From assembly GCF_001949145.1 (NCBI RefSeq), contig NW_019091432.1, positions 1,624,311 to 1,688,310 on the forward strand: a stretch of DNA of 64,000 nt, written 5' to 3'. Position 1 is the first letter of the stretch; every line of letters begins with the position of its first letter. Source of the stretch: Acanthaster planci (Eukaryota; Echinodermata; Asteroidea; Valvatida; Acanthasteridae). Made by a program: the position numbers and the translations under genes. The notes under the pieces were generated by a model that had not been told where the DNA came from, made no database searches, and saw only the letters and a list, made by a program, of their open reading frames with translations. This document shows positions 50,201 through 58,422 of this stretch, piece by piece.

Positions 50201-53200
50201 GAAGTAGTGCATATGGTATGGGCAACTTGTGAAGCCACTAGCTTGTGCCTTGAATAGATGTGTTATTTCTAGTCGTTGCTACCCTGTAATTAATTCAGAC
50301 ATGGCCTACACAAAGACATTGTTGTGCAGTTAATTTTAGTAGTTATTGGTTTTGATGATGTTTTCGATTAACTTCCATCTCACAGTTGGCTGCCAATCTT
50401 AGAATACATTAATGAGCAATATGAGAAGTACCTTTCGGAAGAAATCAACGTCAGCCGGAAAAAGCAGATTCCAGACTCCAGGGTTCACGTGTGTCTGTAC
50501 TTCATTGCTCCAACGGGCCATGGGTGAGGTCTAGGAATTGTTGTAGGGAAGCTGAGTTATTCCAAAAGGGTTTCCTGTATTTTGCCAAACAATAATTTGG
50601 TCCTTCCTTGCTGAGTAAAGATAACAAGTATTTTCTGAGAGTTAGTGGGGAGAAAAACTCAAATGGCTCTAATGAGACACATGGCATGGACCTCATATTT
50701 ACCAGTAGAGGTATCTTAACCACTGAACAACTAGGAAGAAGAATTAAATTGGCAGAGTGGCTGATTTCTCACCTTCCATTTTGCGACCTAGGTTCAAATC
50801 CCACCTGAGCTGATGTGTAGATTGGGCACCTGGATATATCTACTTTAAGTGGAAGATCCAGCATTTACAACAAAGGCAGTCCCTGGCATTTTGAAGAGGG
50901 GGTCCGAAATGGAATTGAACCTGAACTTTCAGTGAGATATCACTTGGGAAAAGCATAGAAATAAGGAAAAGGTATCTCCCATACAAAAAAATAAGCAGAG
51001 AAACAGGAAGGTGGGCACGTGTTGCCTGCACCCTTCTCTGGATCTGTTACTTGGTTTCCCTTTGATATTATTTCTGTTACGGTAGCTGTTTGGATCAGCA
51101 AATCAGAGATAAACTGTCCCCTCTATGATTTTAGGGGTGTGGCACAGTTAAACTTGTTTAATTATTTCAATTCCCCCTAACACTTTTCATGCTCTCTGCA
51201 GCCTGAAACCACTGGACATCGAGTTCATGAAGAGGTTGGACAAAGTGGTCAACGTGGTGCCGATCATTGCCAAAGCAGACACACTGACGATTGAGGAGAG
51301 AGAACACTTCAAAGCAAGAGTGAGATTTACACGGATGCAACATTTTTCAATTGCTCACTTTCTTTGATCTGAACAATGGAGTCTGTTTTCTGCAGTGCTT
51401 AGCAGGGCCCTGTGCAGTCGCGCTGTCCAGTGGCAAAGAGTCAAGTTTGGGAACATCAAACTCAAGATTTGTTAGTATTGCTACAGGTTGTAGGTTCAAA
51501 TCCAACCTGGTAGGGTTGTGGTGGGCGTGTCCTAGAGTAAGAGATATTGTCACTAGTTGCTGCATGAGGCCAGAGATCATTGCTGTGCCGCGGTTGTTGG
51601 TCTGAGTGTATTAACGGCACCAATATTAATGGACATGCTGTTTCTTTTGTAATTATTAAATTCTGAACTCCCAAGAAAGTGTTACCACGTTACCATCTAA
51701 GCAAGATCCGTTTCACAAGATGTTAAGGTGTTTTGTAATTTTTATAAACATGTGAAAATGTAACAATTACAGTCATTTGCAAAAGTTTAACACCATCCTG
51801 AAGTTTATTGGTATTTCTGTCACTGGGCCTGCATTACACTGTTTCACTGAATGATTACTTAACATGATTTTACAGTGGTGCATAACATCAGTGTAGTGTT
51901 ATATACCCATTTAAATGAAATTTTTTGCAAAGGCAGGTCTTGTATGACATTTTGTTTGCAAGGCAGCATGGGTAAAAAAAGCCAGTCTAAGCAATCAGAA
52001 ATAAGGGAGGGCACACTGAATATTAGACTGTTAACATGTCAAATCATGGAAATGTAGTCAAAAATGTTCAACCAAGGTACCAAGGTTACACATTGAAATA
52101 AACATAGGTTGCCACGATTGATTGGTTTAAGTTTGGTTTTCCTTCAGGTTAATGCATTTTCTGCATGGTCCTAACCTTTTGCAAATGACTGTACTCATCA
52201 GATAAAACAAGCTTTGAATGAGGCTGGCATCTCGACATATCCCATGAAAGAGCTGGAGACGGACGAGGAGGACGAGAACATCAACTCGCGCATCAGGGTG
52301 AGCATCAGTCATTTACTTAGACGGATTTTGAACAGCAGGGGCAGTTTGCACTGGATCGTTTCTGTCAGTTCATCCCCTCTTAACCTAGAGTTAGGTCGTG
52401 TCCAAAACAGGCTTCCAGAGCTACGGCTAGGTCTATTGTCTACGAGACTCCACACATTTCCAATGGAGTGAAGACCTAGACCTAGCTCTAGACAAGAGAT
52501 TTGGATGCAGCCTTAGTGAGGTTAATTGAATTGGCTAAGTTGACAATCTGTATGAGCCATCAAAGTCAGTTGCATCACTTGAGATACAGGTGGGCATTGG
52601 GCATTGGCGCAGCAGTTGGATCATACATCAACAAAGATGGCAGCCACACATGCTATTATTGGCCCTAGTTTTGCTCATGATTTTTTTTTGGGGGGGGGGA
52701 CATTGGAAAAGTGGTGACTTGGGGGACTTTCATTTGTTTTGGGGCATCATATAAATACCCATGTCCAATAACAACAATTCACATCATTGTGTTCGTCCAA
52801 GATGGATGGTTGAATTTGTTACTTAATTTAGTGATGCATGATGAGTAATCCATTGTCAGAGAAAGTACAGTGACCTGGGTCAATCTGTCATAATACATTG
52901 ATGGTCAATTGTGCCAGGAATGATTAAATTGGCTCCAGGCATCCTCTGCTTACCACAAGGAAAAGGTTAGGACTTTAGGACTAAAGAAGGTCGTCATTTT
53001 GCTGTTTGATCACCAGGACCAGATGCCGTTTGCTGTGGTGGGCAGTGACAAGTCACACCAGGTGGACGGCAAAGAAGTGCTGGGAAGGCTGACCAACTGG
53101 GGACTCATAGAAGGTAGGGAGATATCAGGCTGTGTCCGGGATCTCATGACCACATCTGGCTCTTTCATTGACTGTGCACTAATGGTTTAAGATGCTGTTT

Positions 53201-54629
53201 AGCCCACTCACTGATAGAGGGTTATCCACTGCACGATTTGTATGTAAGCAAGTTTACCAGAACTGTGGTTGCAATTATCCCCAAATGACTTACAAAATCA
53301 GTGTTGAAAAGTATACTTGGTTTAAAGATAGTTATCGGACTCCCTGTGAAATTATTCTTTCCGGCAAGCTGTCATTTGAAGAAAACAGTGGAAGAGGACA
53401 TTTCCAGCAGTTTGTCTCAAGATGCATTTCTGGAAATTGCCATCAGTACCGGTAGTTCATTTTTAATTCAGCAAAGTGCTTGCAAGCGTTGACATGACGC
53501 ACGTGCACAATTTGTCAGTTCAGGGCGCAACATTGCGTAGCAACATTCAGCTGTATGCGAGCAGGTCCCAGATGCTGAATTCTGGCACAATTCAAACATG
53601 ACTTGGCAATTTTTGATTTGAAATCAAGACCCTAGAATGTTGTTCTCGGAATGTGCATCACTCACTGAGATGAAATTTGATCAGGTTAGTTCTCAGGCAC
53701 TCTTCTTTAGAGTTTGAGCATCGTTGTTGCCTCAAAGGAACATAATACACAAATGATAAATGATGGACTGTACCTTTAACCTTAGTTCAGGTTATCTTCA
53801 CCAAATGGAGGCTGTGGATAAGGTTTTTAAGAAGTCTAAATGGACTATTTTAGCCAGCCTGCAGGGGTTTGGATATCAGGAACTCACGTTGTACAGCAGG
53901 AAGCCGGGACCATGGCTTGCCATGGCGACATTTGACCCTAGTTTGATGAGGGACATTCACACTTTAGTATTAGCATGGAGGTACATGATTCATCACAATT
54001 AAACCACTTATTAAGCAATGGGTCATGATCAGACTTGCTCCATAGTCAAGCCGTATGTTGCCCTCATGCAGTTATTCGCAGGATAACTCTTGAACATTAA
54101 GTTGATAAAAGAGCACCCTCACTTTAAAGGTTTAAAGCAAAGGTATGGTCCTAAATCCTTGCAGGAGCACAAAGCATTTCTATGATAGCTTAAACATAAC
54201 CTCGGACAGTGTACATAAAGAGACCCATTTATCGGCAAAGACATATGTTCAAAGTAGAAGGAAGCATCTTAACGTCAGTCCATGATCAAAGTGTTTTTTC
54301 CATCACCAGAGGGTAATATGTTACCTGAAATCATGGATGTCAGAAATGATGACATTATTAGACCTTCTGCTGGTAAAGTCAAGACTTTCACTTGATTGTT
54401 TCATCAGTGCCACATGCTAAGATCATGTATCTATCTCCCCGCCCCCTTCTACCCAGTTGAGAACCACAACCACTGTGAATTCTCCAACCTGCGCGACATG
54501 CTGATCCGGACGCACATGCAGGACCTGAAGGATGTGACGCACTGCATCCACTACGAGAACTTCCGCTTCGAGAGGCTGAACGCTCGCCGGAAAATAGACA
54601 AGGGCGAGGACCAGGAGAGCAGGTGCTGA
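17199..54629 (+). CDS. Septin, SEPT3/9/12 group, with N-terminal EF-hand-like pair (11 exons, 407 codons)
   Basis: Septins are filament-forming GTPases at the cell cortex, cytokinetic ring and neurites. Joining the 11 exons gives 407 residues with all junctions in frame. Residues 22-83 resemble an EF-hand pair: first loop D31-E-E-K-Q-G-A-I-D with Leu at position 12; second loop N65-T-T-K-N-G-V-V-K-F-S-D. Residues 100-119 hold the GYVGID segment and a basic RKKALKRG stretch. The GTPase domain follows: P-loop GSSGLGKST (128-136), IPKTVE of the switch I side (162-167), DTPGFGD (188-194), AKAD (270-273) and the septin unique element (about 340-385). It ends soon after, with no C-terminal coiled coil, as usual for the SEPT3 group; [12 protein letters not shown] is SEPT3-like. 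Polymerisation can be expected from the family. The EF-hand fusion is the oddity. SEPT3 and SEPT9 orthology was not separated. Confidence 0.93.
17694..17970 (+). repeat. Four-unit tandem repeat of 3'-splice-site-like sequence
   Basis: Four units of about 70 bp each contain a T-tract, TTGAATTTAGGGAG and TTTTCTCTACAGATGG. The anchor CTCTACARATG occurs at about 17741, 17810, 17884 and 17952. Every unit thus supplies pyrimidine tracts followed by AG, about 115-370 bp before the real acceptor of septin exon 2. The last unit is the most diverged. Confidence 0.88.
18084..18114 (+). CDS. Septin exon 2 (31-nt exon)
   Basis: Acceptor CTCTTGCAG, donor G|GTAAGG. It encodes [10 protein letters not shown] plus one base. 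Phase goes from 0 to 1, so skipping it would break the frame into exon 3. At 31 nt it is very short for a constitutive exon. The fit of its peptide to an EF-hand entry helix when joined to exon 3 ([15 protein letters not shown]) supports its reality. Confidence 0.75.
25519..25715 (+). repeat. Dispersed repeat, copy 1 (GGGGCGGATCC family)
   Basis: Begins near AGGGGCGGATCCCCGATTTT. It contains GGGGTCCGGAGCCATTTT, CAATTTCAGGCAGTGTGACC and ends in a CTCCCTCCCTCTTTTTCTTC tract. The same blocks in the same order occur at 31143-31340. Absence of an ORF suggests a non-autonomous element or old fragment. Confidence 0.65.
25903..25957 (+). repeat. 21-bp tandem repeat, about 2.6 units
   Basis: Units start at 25903, 25924 and 25945 with GTTGAAACAATGTGATACCC, ATTGAAACAATGCAATACCC and a partial GTTGAAACAA. 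It is a minisatellite in septin intron 2. Confidence 0.85.
30093..30324. repeat. Inverted repeat, arms about 55 bp, loop about 125 bp
   Basis: The left arm, 30093-30149, contains TCAGAAATTTTGGG and CGTGTCCCTGTCACATCTGA. The right arm, 30273-30324, carries the reverse complement (TCAGATGTGACAGGGACACG, then CCTAATTTCTGGAA). It looks like a small palindromic transposon or a stable RNA hairpin inside the intron. Ends and target duplication are not clear. Confidence 0.7.
31143..31409 (+). repeat. Dispersed repeat, copy 2 (GGGGCGGATCC family)
   Basis: Shares GTGTGGGGTCGGGAGCCATT, CAATTTCAGGCAGTACGACC and the CTCCCTCCCTCTGTTTCCTC tract with 25519-25715. It continues through a TATTTATT-rich stretch to CCCTGGATCCACACCTG, which may be the opposite end of the element (inverse of the GGATCC start). 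Confidence 0.6.
35003..35067 (+). repeat. Local 25-bp duplication around a GAATT run
   Basis: GATTGAATTACCATATCTTC, extended to CTTATT, occurs at 35003-35027 and again at 35043-35067 with one substitution. The two are separated by GAATTGAATTGAATT, consistent with slippage. Confidence 0.85.
37539..37682 (+). CDS. Septin exon 3 (first EF-hand-like motif)
   Basis: Acceptor TTCCCTGTAG, donor G|GTAAGA, phase 1 to 1, 144 nt. It encodes residues 22-69: [18 protein letters not shown] and onward through [10 protein letters not shown] to FYNTTKN. The hydrophobic spacing and D-x-E-x-Q-G-x-I-D loop follow the EF-hand pattern. Loop position 12 is Leu and not Glu. Confidence 0.85.
37683..47239 (+). other. 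Septin intron 3 (9.6 kb), no recognisable gene
   Basis: No protein family was recognised in any frame. The frames that are open (for example 43564-43836 and 44498-44890) have no family motif and no exon-like borders. ACATGTA-rich words occur near 38.9 and 44.6 kb. The last 260 bp hold a GC-rich palindrome with GC-box and CCAAT motifs, listed separately. Confidence 0.6.
46983..47060. promoter_or_regulatory. Palindrome with paired GC boxes and a CCAAT motif before septin exon 4
   Basis: GGGGCGGGGC at about 46990 and GCCCCGCCC at about 47047 are inverted copies of a GC box. Between them lie AGCCAATTAATGGCT (CCAAT at 47012-47016) and an ATCAGCC/GGCTGAT pair. It may be a small palindromic repeat. 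Its motifs are also those of TATA-less animal promoters, and it lies about 180 bp before exon 4. No initiator or alternative ATG in frame was found upstream of exon 4. Confidence 0.35.
47240..47413 (+). CDS. Septin exon 4 (second EF-hand joined to septin start)
   Basis: Acceptor TTTGTGTGCAG, donor G|GTAAGC, 174 nt, phase 1 to 1. A single open frame encodes [12 protein letters not shown] (second EF-hand end, residues 70-81), a linker with W91, then [16 protein letters not shown] and FEFNIMVVG, the unmistakable start of a SEPT3/9-type GTPase domain. This exon is the physical proof that the EF-hand-like part and the septin belong to one gene. Confidence 0.95.
48035..48172 (+). CDS. Septin exon 5 (P-loop and switch I region)
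   Basis: Acceptor CAACCTCAG, donor G|GTAAAA, 138 nt. It encodes the end of [21 protein letters not shown] and [12 protein letters not shown]. Most septins have GQSGLGKST or GESGLGKST; the Ser at the second position is a mild change. The segment before IPKT (SEKDPAVI) is a few residues longer than in vertebrate SEPT3/9 as I remember them. Confidence 0.95.
49237..49433. mobile_element. MITE family B, copy 2 (septin intron 5)
   Basis: A 197-bp element from ATCCGGTTCGTAAGT to ACTTATGAACCGGAT, with better preserved ends than the copy at 15707-15901. Its body is the reverse complement of that copy (CAATGAGAGCCTGCAAATTG, GGCACGTTTGCC). It ends only 23 bp before exon 6, so it supplies part of the sequence just upstream of that acceptor. 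Confidence 0.82.
49457..49538 (+). CDS. Septin exon 6 (G3 motif)
   Basis: Acceptor TTAAACTTGCAG, donor TG|GTGAGT, 82 nt, phase 1 to 2. It encodes [20 protein letters not shown] and DHINNEN. DTPGFGD is the conserved septin G3 motif. The family usually has T-V-I-D-T-P, with Ile where this gene has Thr. Confidence 0.95.
49984..50098. mobile_element. MITE family D, copy 2 (septin intron 6)
   Basis: The ends GGACCTGTTTG and CAAACAGGCCC and the inner AATCCAGATCACGATCAG / GATCACCGATAGAAATCC arms match the copy at 5928-6073. At 115 bp it is internally shorter. The possible 3-bp flanks AGT and AAT differ by one base. Confidence 0.7.
50386..50523 (+). CDS. Septin exon 7
   Basis: Acceptor CATCTCACAG, donor GG|GTGAGG, 138 nt, phase 2 to 2. 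It encodes [20 protein letters not shown], then [20 protein letters not shown] and IAPTGHG, a block conserved in position and length across SEPT3/9/12 proteins. Confidence 0.95.
50745..50835 (+). mobile_element. tRNA-derived SINE head (septin intron 7)
   Basis: An A box TGGCAGAGTGG at 50750 and a strong B box GGTTCAAATCCC at 50791 are spaced as in a tRNA. The interval TTTCTCACCTTCCA resembles the same position of the SINE at 11541-11780, so the two may belong to one family. The acceptor stem does not pair, so it is not a tRNA gene. Confidence 0.55.
51202..51319 (+). CDS. Septin exon 8 (G4 motif)
   Basis: Acceptor CTCTCTGCAG, donor GTGAGA, 118 nt, phase 2 to 0. It encodes [20 protein letters not shown], then [23 protein letters not shown] is the septin G4 base-recognition motif, and LDIEFMKRL is a septin signature. 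Confidence 0.95.
51431..51640 (+). repeat. Possible decayed SINE with B-box motif (septin intron 8)
   Basis: GTAGGTTCAAATCCAACC at about 51490 is a good polymerase III B box. A possible A box (TGGCAAAGAGTC, 51431) lies about 60 bp upstream, further than usual. Sequence after it does not match the other SINE bodies here. The call is weak. Confidence 0.3.
52202..52297 (+). CDS. Septin exon 9
   Basis: Acceptor GTACTCATCAG, donor GTGAGC, 96 nt, phase 0 to 0. It encodes [20 protein letters not shown] and [12 protein letters not shown], matching the acidic segment before the MPFAVVGSD strand in SEPT3/9 proteins. Confidence 0.93.
52394..52512. mobile_element. PIF/Harbinger-type MITE with TTA duplication (septin intron 9)
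   Basis: A 119-bp element with ends GGTCGTGTCCAAA and TTTGGATGCAGCC. Inner arms include GAGCTACGGCTAGGTCT and AGACCTAGCTCTAG. Exact TTA flanks (52391-52393 and 52513-52515) fit the TWA target preference of PIF/Harbinger elements. It has no coding content. Confidence 0.78.
53017..53113 (+). CDS. Septin exon 10
   Basis: Acceptor TTTGATCACCAG, donor G|GTAGGG, 97 nt, phase 0 to 1. It encodes [20 protein letters not shown] and [12 protein letters not shown], the start of the septin unique element. The usual lysine in the G-R-K-T motif is replaced (GRLT). Confidence 0.95.
54457..54629 (+). CDS. Septin exon 11 (C-terminus and stop)
   Basis: Acceptor CTTCTACCCAG, phase 1. It encodes [20 protein letters not shown], then [20 protein letters not shown] and a short basic/acidic tail ending ...QESRC before TGA at 54627-54629. 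There is no coiled-coil extension. The preceding intron contains nothing recognisable beyond ordinary sequence. Confidence 0.95.
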
Positions 54630-56815
54630 TGACTGAAGGCACGTTGGTCCATTGGTGTCTAGATGAAAGCTGATACATCTACCAATTCAACAAAATGAAG
54701 ATCTCTCTTCCATGCTCTGTGTCTTTATCATGTACCTCACGCTTCTTCAGAATGAAAATTTTGAAAAGTTTCTAAAAGTAAAGTTGGTGTTAGATAATTT
54801 TTGTTTTGGAATAATCCCTACATGATTAATGAAATTGGATTGAATAATACAATTTTATAATCAAGGGGTCCAGAGAAAGGTTAAAAAAATGCAGTTAGAT
54901 TTAAACAGGTGCGGCTCTGGAAACAAACGTTTCAAATACAATACATAACTTGAAGCATAGATCAGAATTGTTCAGTGCACAGGACTTTCGATGGTTAAAT
55001 TGAAATAACATAATAATTTTGTCAAGACTTGTTGAAGGCAAAGGTTGTCTGGTTTTTGAATTCACATCAAATCTTTGGTCAGCTGACAGTGAGTGAAGAT
55101 GTATTTGTGTTCTAAATCACACAAGACTTTAACACTGTGACCTGTTCATTGACTTGAATATTGTGTGACGGGACTTGCAATTCTGTAGAGTCAATTCAAA
55201 GTCTGACTATTATCCCATTGCGCGAGGGTGAGAGTGATCAAACCAGTGAACCAACCAATCCAGCAAGTTATTGAGTAATGATTTAATGTCAAATTGGCTG
55301 CTCCACTCTGCATTTACTGTGTTAAAATGAGTTTTGGCACTGATTGTGTCTTTGTAATTTAGGTGGAAATAATAACAAACGTACACACAATATTGCATTA
55401 AACTTAACTGTAACTTTCAAAACAAATGTGTCAGAATTTTTAGCTGATCTTTCTGCACTGGCACATGATATAAAACCCACCGTGCTTAACTTTTGGTGCT
55501 ATACATATTTTCTTAAACATAAAGCCTGTCCACATGGAAGTAATACTGAAAAAGGATAATTTTAACTTCCTGACATTAGTAAAACTAATATCCAATACTG
55601 TTTTTTCAAGACTTTTTTCAACATTTGTATTTCACATAAGCATTCTCCACATAAACATTACAACTTCAATACTGCTTGTTTAATTAACTCTCAAATTATT
55701 ATCACGGTTATGTTGCTTTCAAAAATCTATTTGGTAATCAGTACCAGTATTGTAACCTTACATATTGTTATTTTACATTTATTTATTCCTGTTTCAGAAA
55801 ACACTTCTTTGCTTTTTTCAAACAGGCCTGAATATTTCATAGAAATATGGCTGGCTATGATGCAGATATGTATATTAAACTGTTTGGAGCATTGTGTAGG
55901 ATTCTGTGAACGAACTAATGTTGTCCTATAACATGAACATTGGAAAGTTTATGTAGAATTTAAATGTTGTTTTGAAATTGGCAATTTTTTGTGGGGGGGG
56001 GAGTGCTTGAACATAACAGTACATTATTCATCCTAATTTGTGCTTGCAATTCCCGGTGAATGTCCGGATTCTTTCAAGATTTTGTTTCTTGTAATAAAAT
56101 CTAACAGGAAATGCTTGATGTCGATGTCTTCAATTTAATTTTCAGATGACATTTTCAAACTTGAGCTGTTCCACTTATATTACAAACCTTAAAATGCTTT
56201 TTTTGTCATGAAGAAATCTTTTCATTGGAATCTTTCCTGAGACTTTTGTATTTTTAAAATACCATTCTTGAAGAGTAACATTCAATTTAATCAACATGTA
56301 TACAATTTGAAAAAACGTGACATTGAACATTTAAGTGCAAGATGTTAGTCAAGAAGCCACTAAAAGTTAGGCATCAAGTTGCAGAATTTTTTATACATTA
56401 ATTTTAAGATGTGGAGTTTTAAATGTGGTATTTAGACAAAGAGTCTTTGTACATAACCCTTTTTTGCACATTTTTGAATGTGCAATTATGCTTTGAGCCT
56501 TTTGAATTGTTCATGTCAATTATCATTATTTTATATCGGTAATAACTTCCATATCAGAGGTAGGTATACTTAGTAACTAACTGTTTGTCAAAGCATTGTG
56601 CTGGTCTTCCATCGGACAAGTTCTCTGTTTTAGACATTTTTTTGCTTTTGTATGATGTAAAAGTAACATCTTTTTCCTTATTTTCAGAAAAAGATCAATG
56701 TGCCTTCTTCTTTGCTGCTCTACTTCAGTTATTTTGGATTAACTTTAGAGTTTGGCATTTATTTTTATGACTTTGTATTTGAAAAAGAAACACCTACACA
56801 AGGGAACAAAATAAA
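54630..56815 (+). terminator. Septin 3' UTR with two AATAAA signals
   Basis: The A/T-rich non-coding stretch after the stop has its first canonical AATAAA at 56093-56098 and a second at 56810-56815. I expect a 3' UTR of about 1.5 kb, with a longer alternative of about 2.2 kb. No gene was recognised inside it. Cleavage positions are inferred from the hexamers alone. Confidence 0.5.
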
Positions 56816-56984
56816 TTTCCTAAAAAACACTTAAATTCTGTGTCTATCCTCTCATGTTCTGTTGAAGCATTTCCCATTTTCATTTTGGATTTTAAAGCGT
56901 AGTTTTCCTTCCTGCAGTGGTTGAAGGGGGGGGACTTTGGGGTTCAGTTAGTGTGTCGGAAGGGCTAGAAAAAAAATGCAATAA

Positions 56985-57330
56985 ACGGGATGTCCCTTTA
57001 ATTTGAGTAACAGCCGCCTCGTGACGCGTGGTGGCGCTTTCAAAGACCACTTTGTTTTTTGTTTTTCTGGGAAATCCAACTCAACGAGTTAGCACGTTGT
57101 TGAAGAATATTAAAATTACCAACGCTACCGATAAACAACCACCGTAAACTTGAAAAGAGCTGGGTTGTAAATCGCCACAACACTCTTGCACCTCGTTACA
57201 GATTCCAACCTCGATGCCGGATTAGTTGAATGACGTCTTTTTAGTTTGACAAGGGCATTGGTAATCGCCGGTTGATGAGGAAGGAAAGAAATGCAGGAGG
57301 TCTCAAAAGAGACAGCGACGTCAGCATTGT
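56985..57330 (+). promoter_or_regulatory. Candidate promoter / 5' UTR of the RA-domain gene
   Basis: After the septin poly(A) signals the base composition changes to a short CpG-rich patch (GCCGCCTCGTGACGCGTGG near 57013). GACGTC-type words lie near 57232 and 57312, about 0.8-1.1 kb before the first coding exon seen. This would suit a transcription start with a non-coding first exon spliced to 58101. It is inference only. Confidence 0.3.
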
Positions 57331-58100
57331 CCAAGTGCTTTATCCCCGTTGCTCATTTGCTGGTGTTTGCTTTGTAGTAACCAGCATGACCAGAGATTAG
57401 TAATAATGGGAGGGATTTACCGCAATGGTTGGCTGCGCATGAATAACCCTTGTCAGTCTGGTAGGTAGCCCTAATTTTCATCAAAGTTATTCTGCATTTA
57501 GAATGTTGGGCCTTGGTTAGTACAACTTCTTGTATGTATGCAATCACTGACAATGGTCTCTGGCGCACCCTGATTAGTACAGTGGGGTGTCCTACAGCAA
57601 GATTTTATGTCACTACACAAGTGAATGTGGTTGAACTTTCAGGCCAAAGCAGGTACACATCCAAAAGGAAAGCTAGTATGGTGTACTTATTTTTCTTATA
57701 GACCTATTCCTATATTTATATGTGTAGGTCATGGAAAATGTAAAAAAGCCTTGCTGATGATGTACTGGTTTGACCAAGGTGACTTTTGTAGACTAACACG
57801 ACACTACACTTTGGCTTTAGCTGAGGACTCTGAAATGTTGGTAAGTGTAGTTAATATTATAAAATTAGGTCCAAGATATTCCTGGTAAACCTTCCTTTGA
57901 GACTCATCTACATTTTTGTTTTGACCCACTTTTTAAAAACTGTTTACAGGGTGTGAATCAGTCAAAAAATTCCTTTAAACAAATTACAAAAGGAACTTGG
58001 AAAGAACATTGCTGAAACATGCATTGGCAGTCTTCCTTTGATATTTTACTGAAAGGTTTATGAAAGACAACTTGATTGTTCTCTTGTGGTTTGCTTGCAG

Positions 58101-58422
58101 ATGGACCAAAATGATGGACCCGGAAATTATCGAGCAACTCCGTCTGAGCAGCGGGTTGGGCAGCGGCAAGCGGGGCTCCTTGGGGGGCCTGTTCCAGCAG
58201 AAACGGGACCGCATCAGCCTGCTGACAGACCCCCTGGCGGTGGCCCACCTGAACCAGCTGAACCGGGCCGCCCTGGATGAGACAAGGAGTCTTGGGTGTG
58301 GGGAGGATGCAGGGACACCGAAGATGATGGAAGAGGCCCAGAGAAGACAGATGCTGGAACAGAAGATCGCCACCTACAACCGTGGGAAGAATGGACAAGC
58401 TTTCATGGTGACGATGACAGAG
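58101..58422 (+). CDS. RA-domain gene, first recognised exon
   Basis: Acceptor TTGCTTGCAG at 58100 and donor GTGAGG after 58422, ending in phase 0. GC content is clearly above the surroundings, as in the other true exons here. The reading frame is set by continuity with the next exon. In that frame the likely start is ATG at 58111 or 58114 (contexts with A at -3). An earlier ATG at 58101 is out of frame and opens an overlapping 64-codon frame. The coding region might instead extend upstream through an exon I could not find. Confidence 0.65.

Noticed and set aside
50750-50802. A tRNA gene suggested by A and B boxes
   Set aside because: The acceptor and anticodon stems do not pair. A SINE head explains the boxes better.
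57625-57840. Possible exon ending ...SEML before a GTAAGT donor, upstream of the RA-domain exons
   Set aside because: In its open frame it ends in phase 0, whereas the exon at 58101 would need two leftover bases. Composition is like the surrounding intron and no domain is seen.
58086-58280. Pro/Gly-rich frame beginning at the ATG of the 58101 exon
   Set aside because: It ends at a stop within the exon and does not join the next one. It is kept only as a possible overlapping upstream frame.
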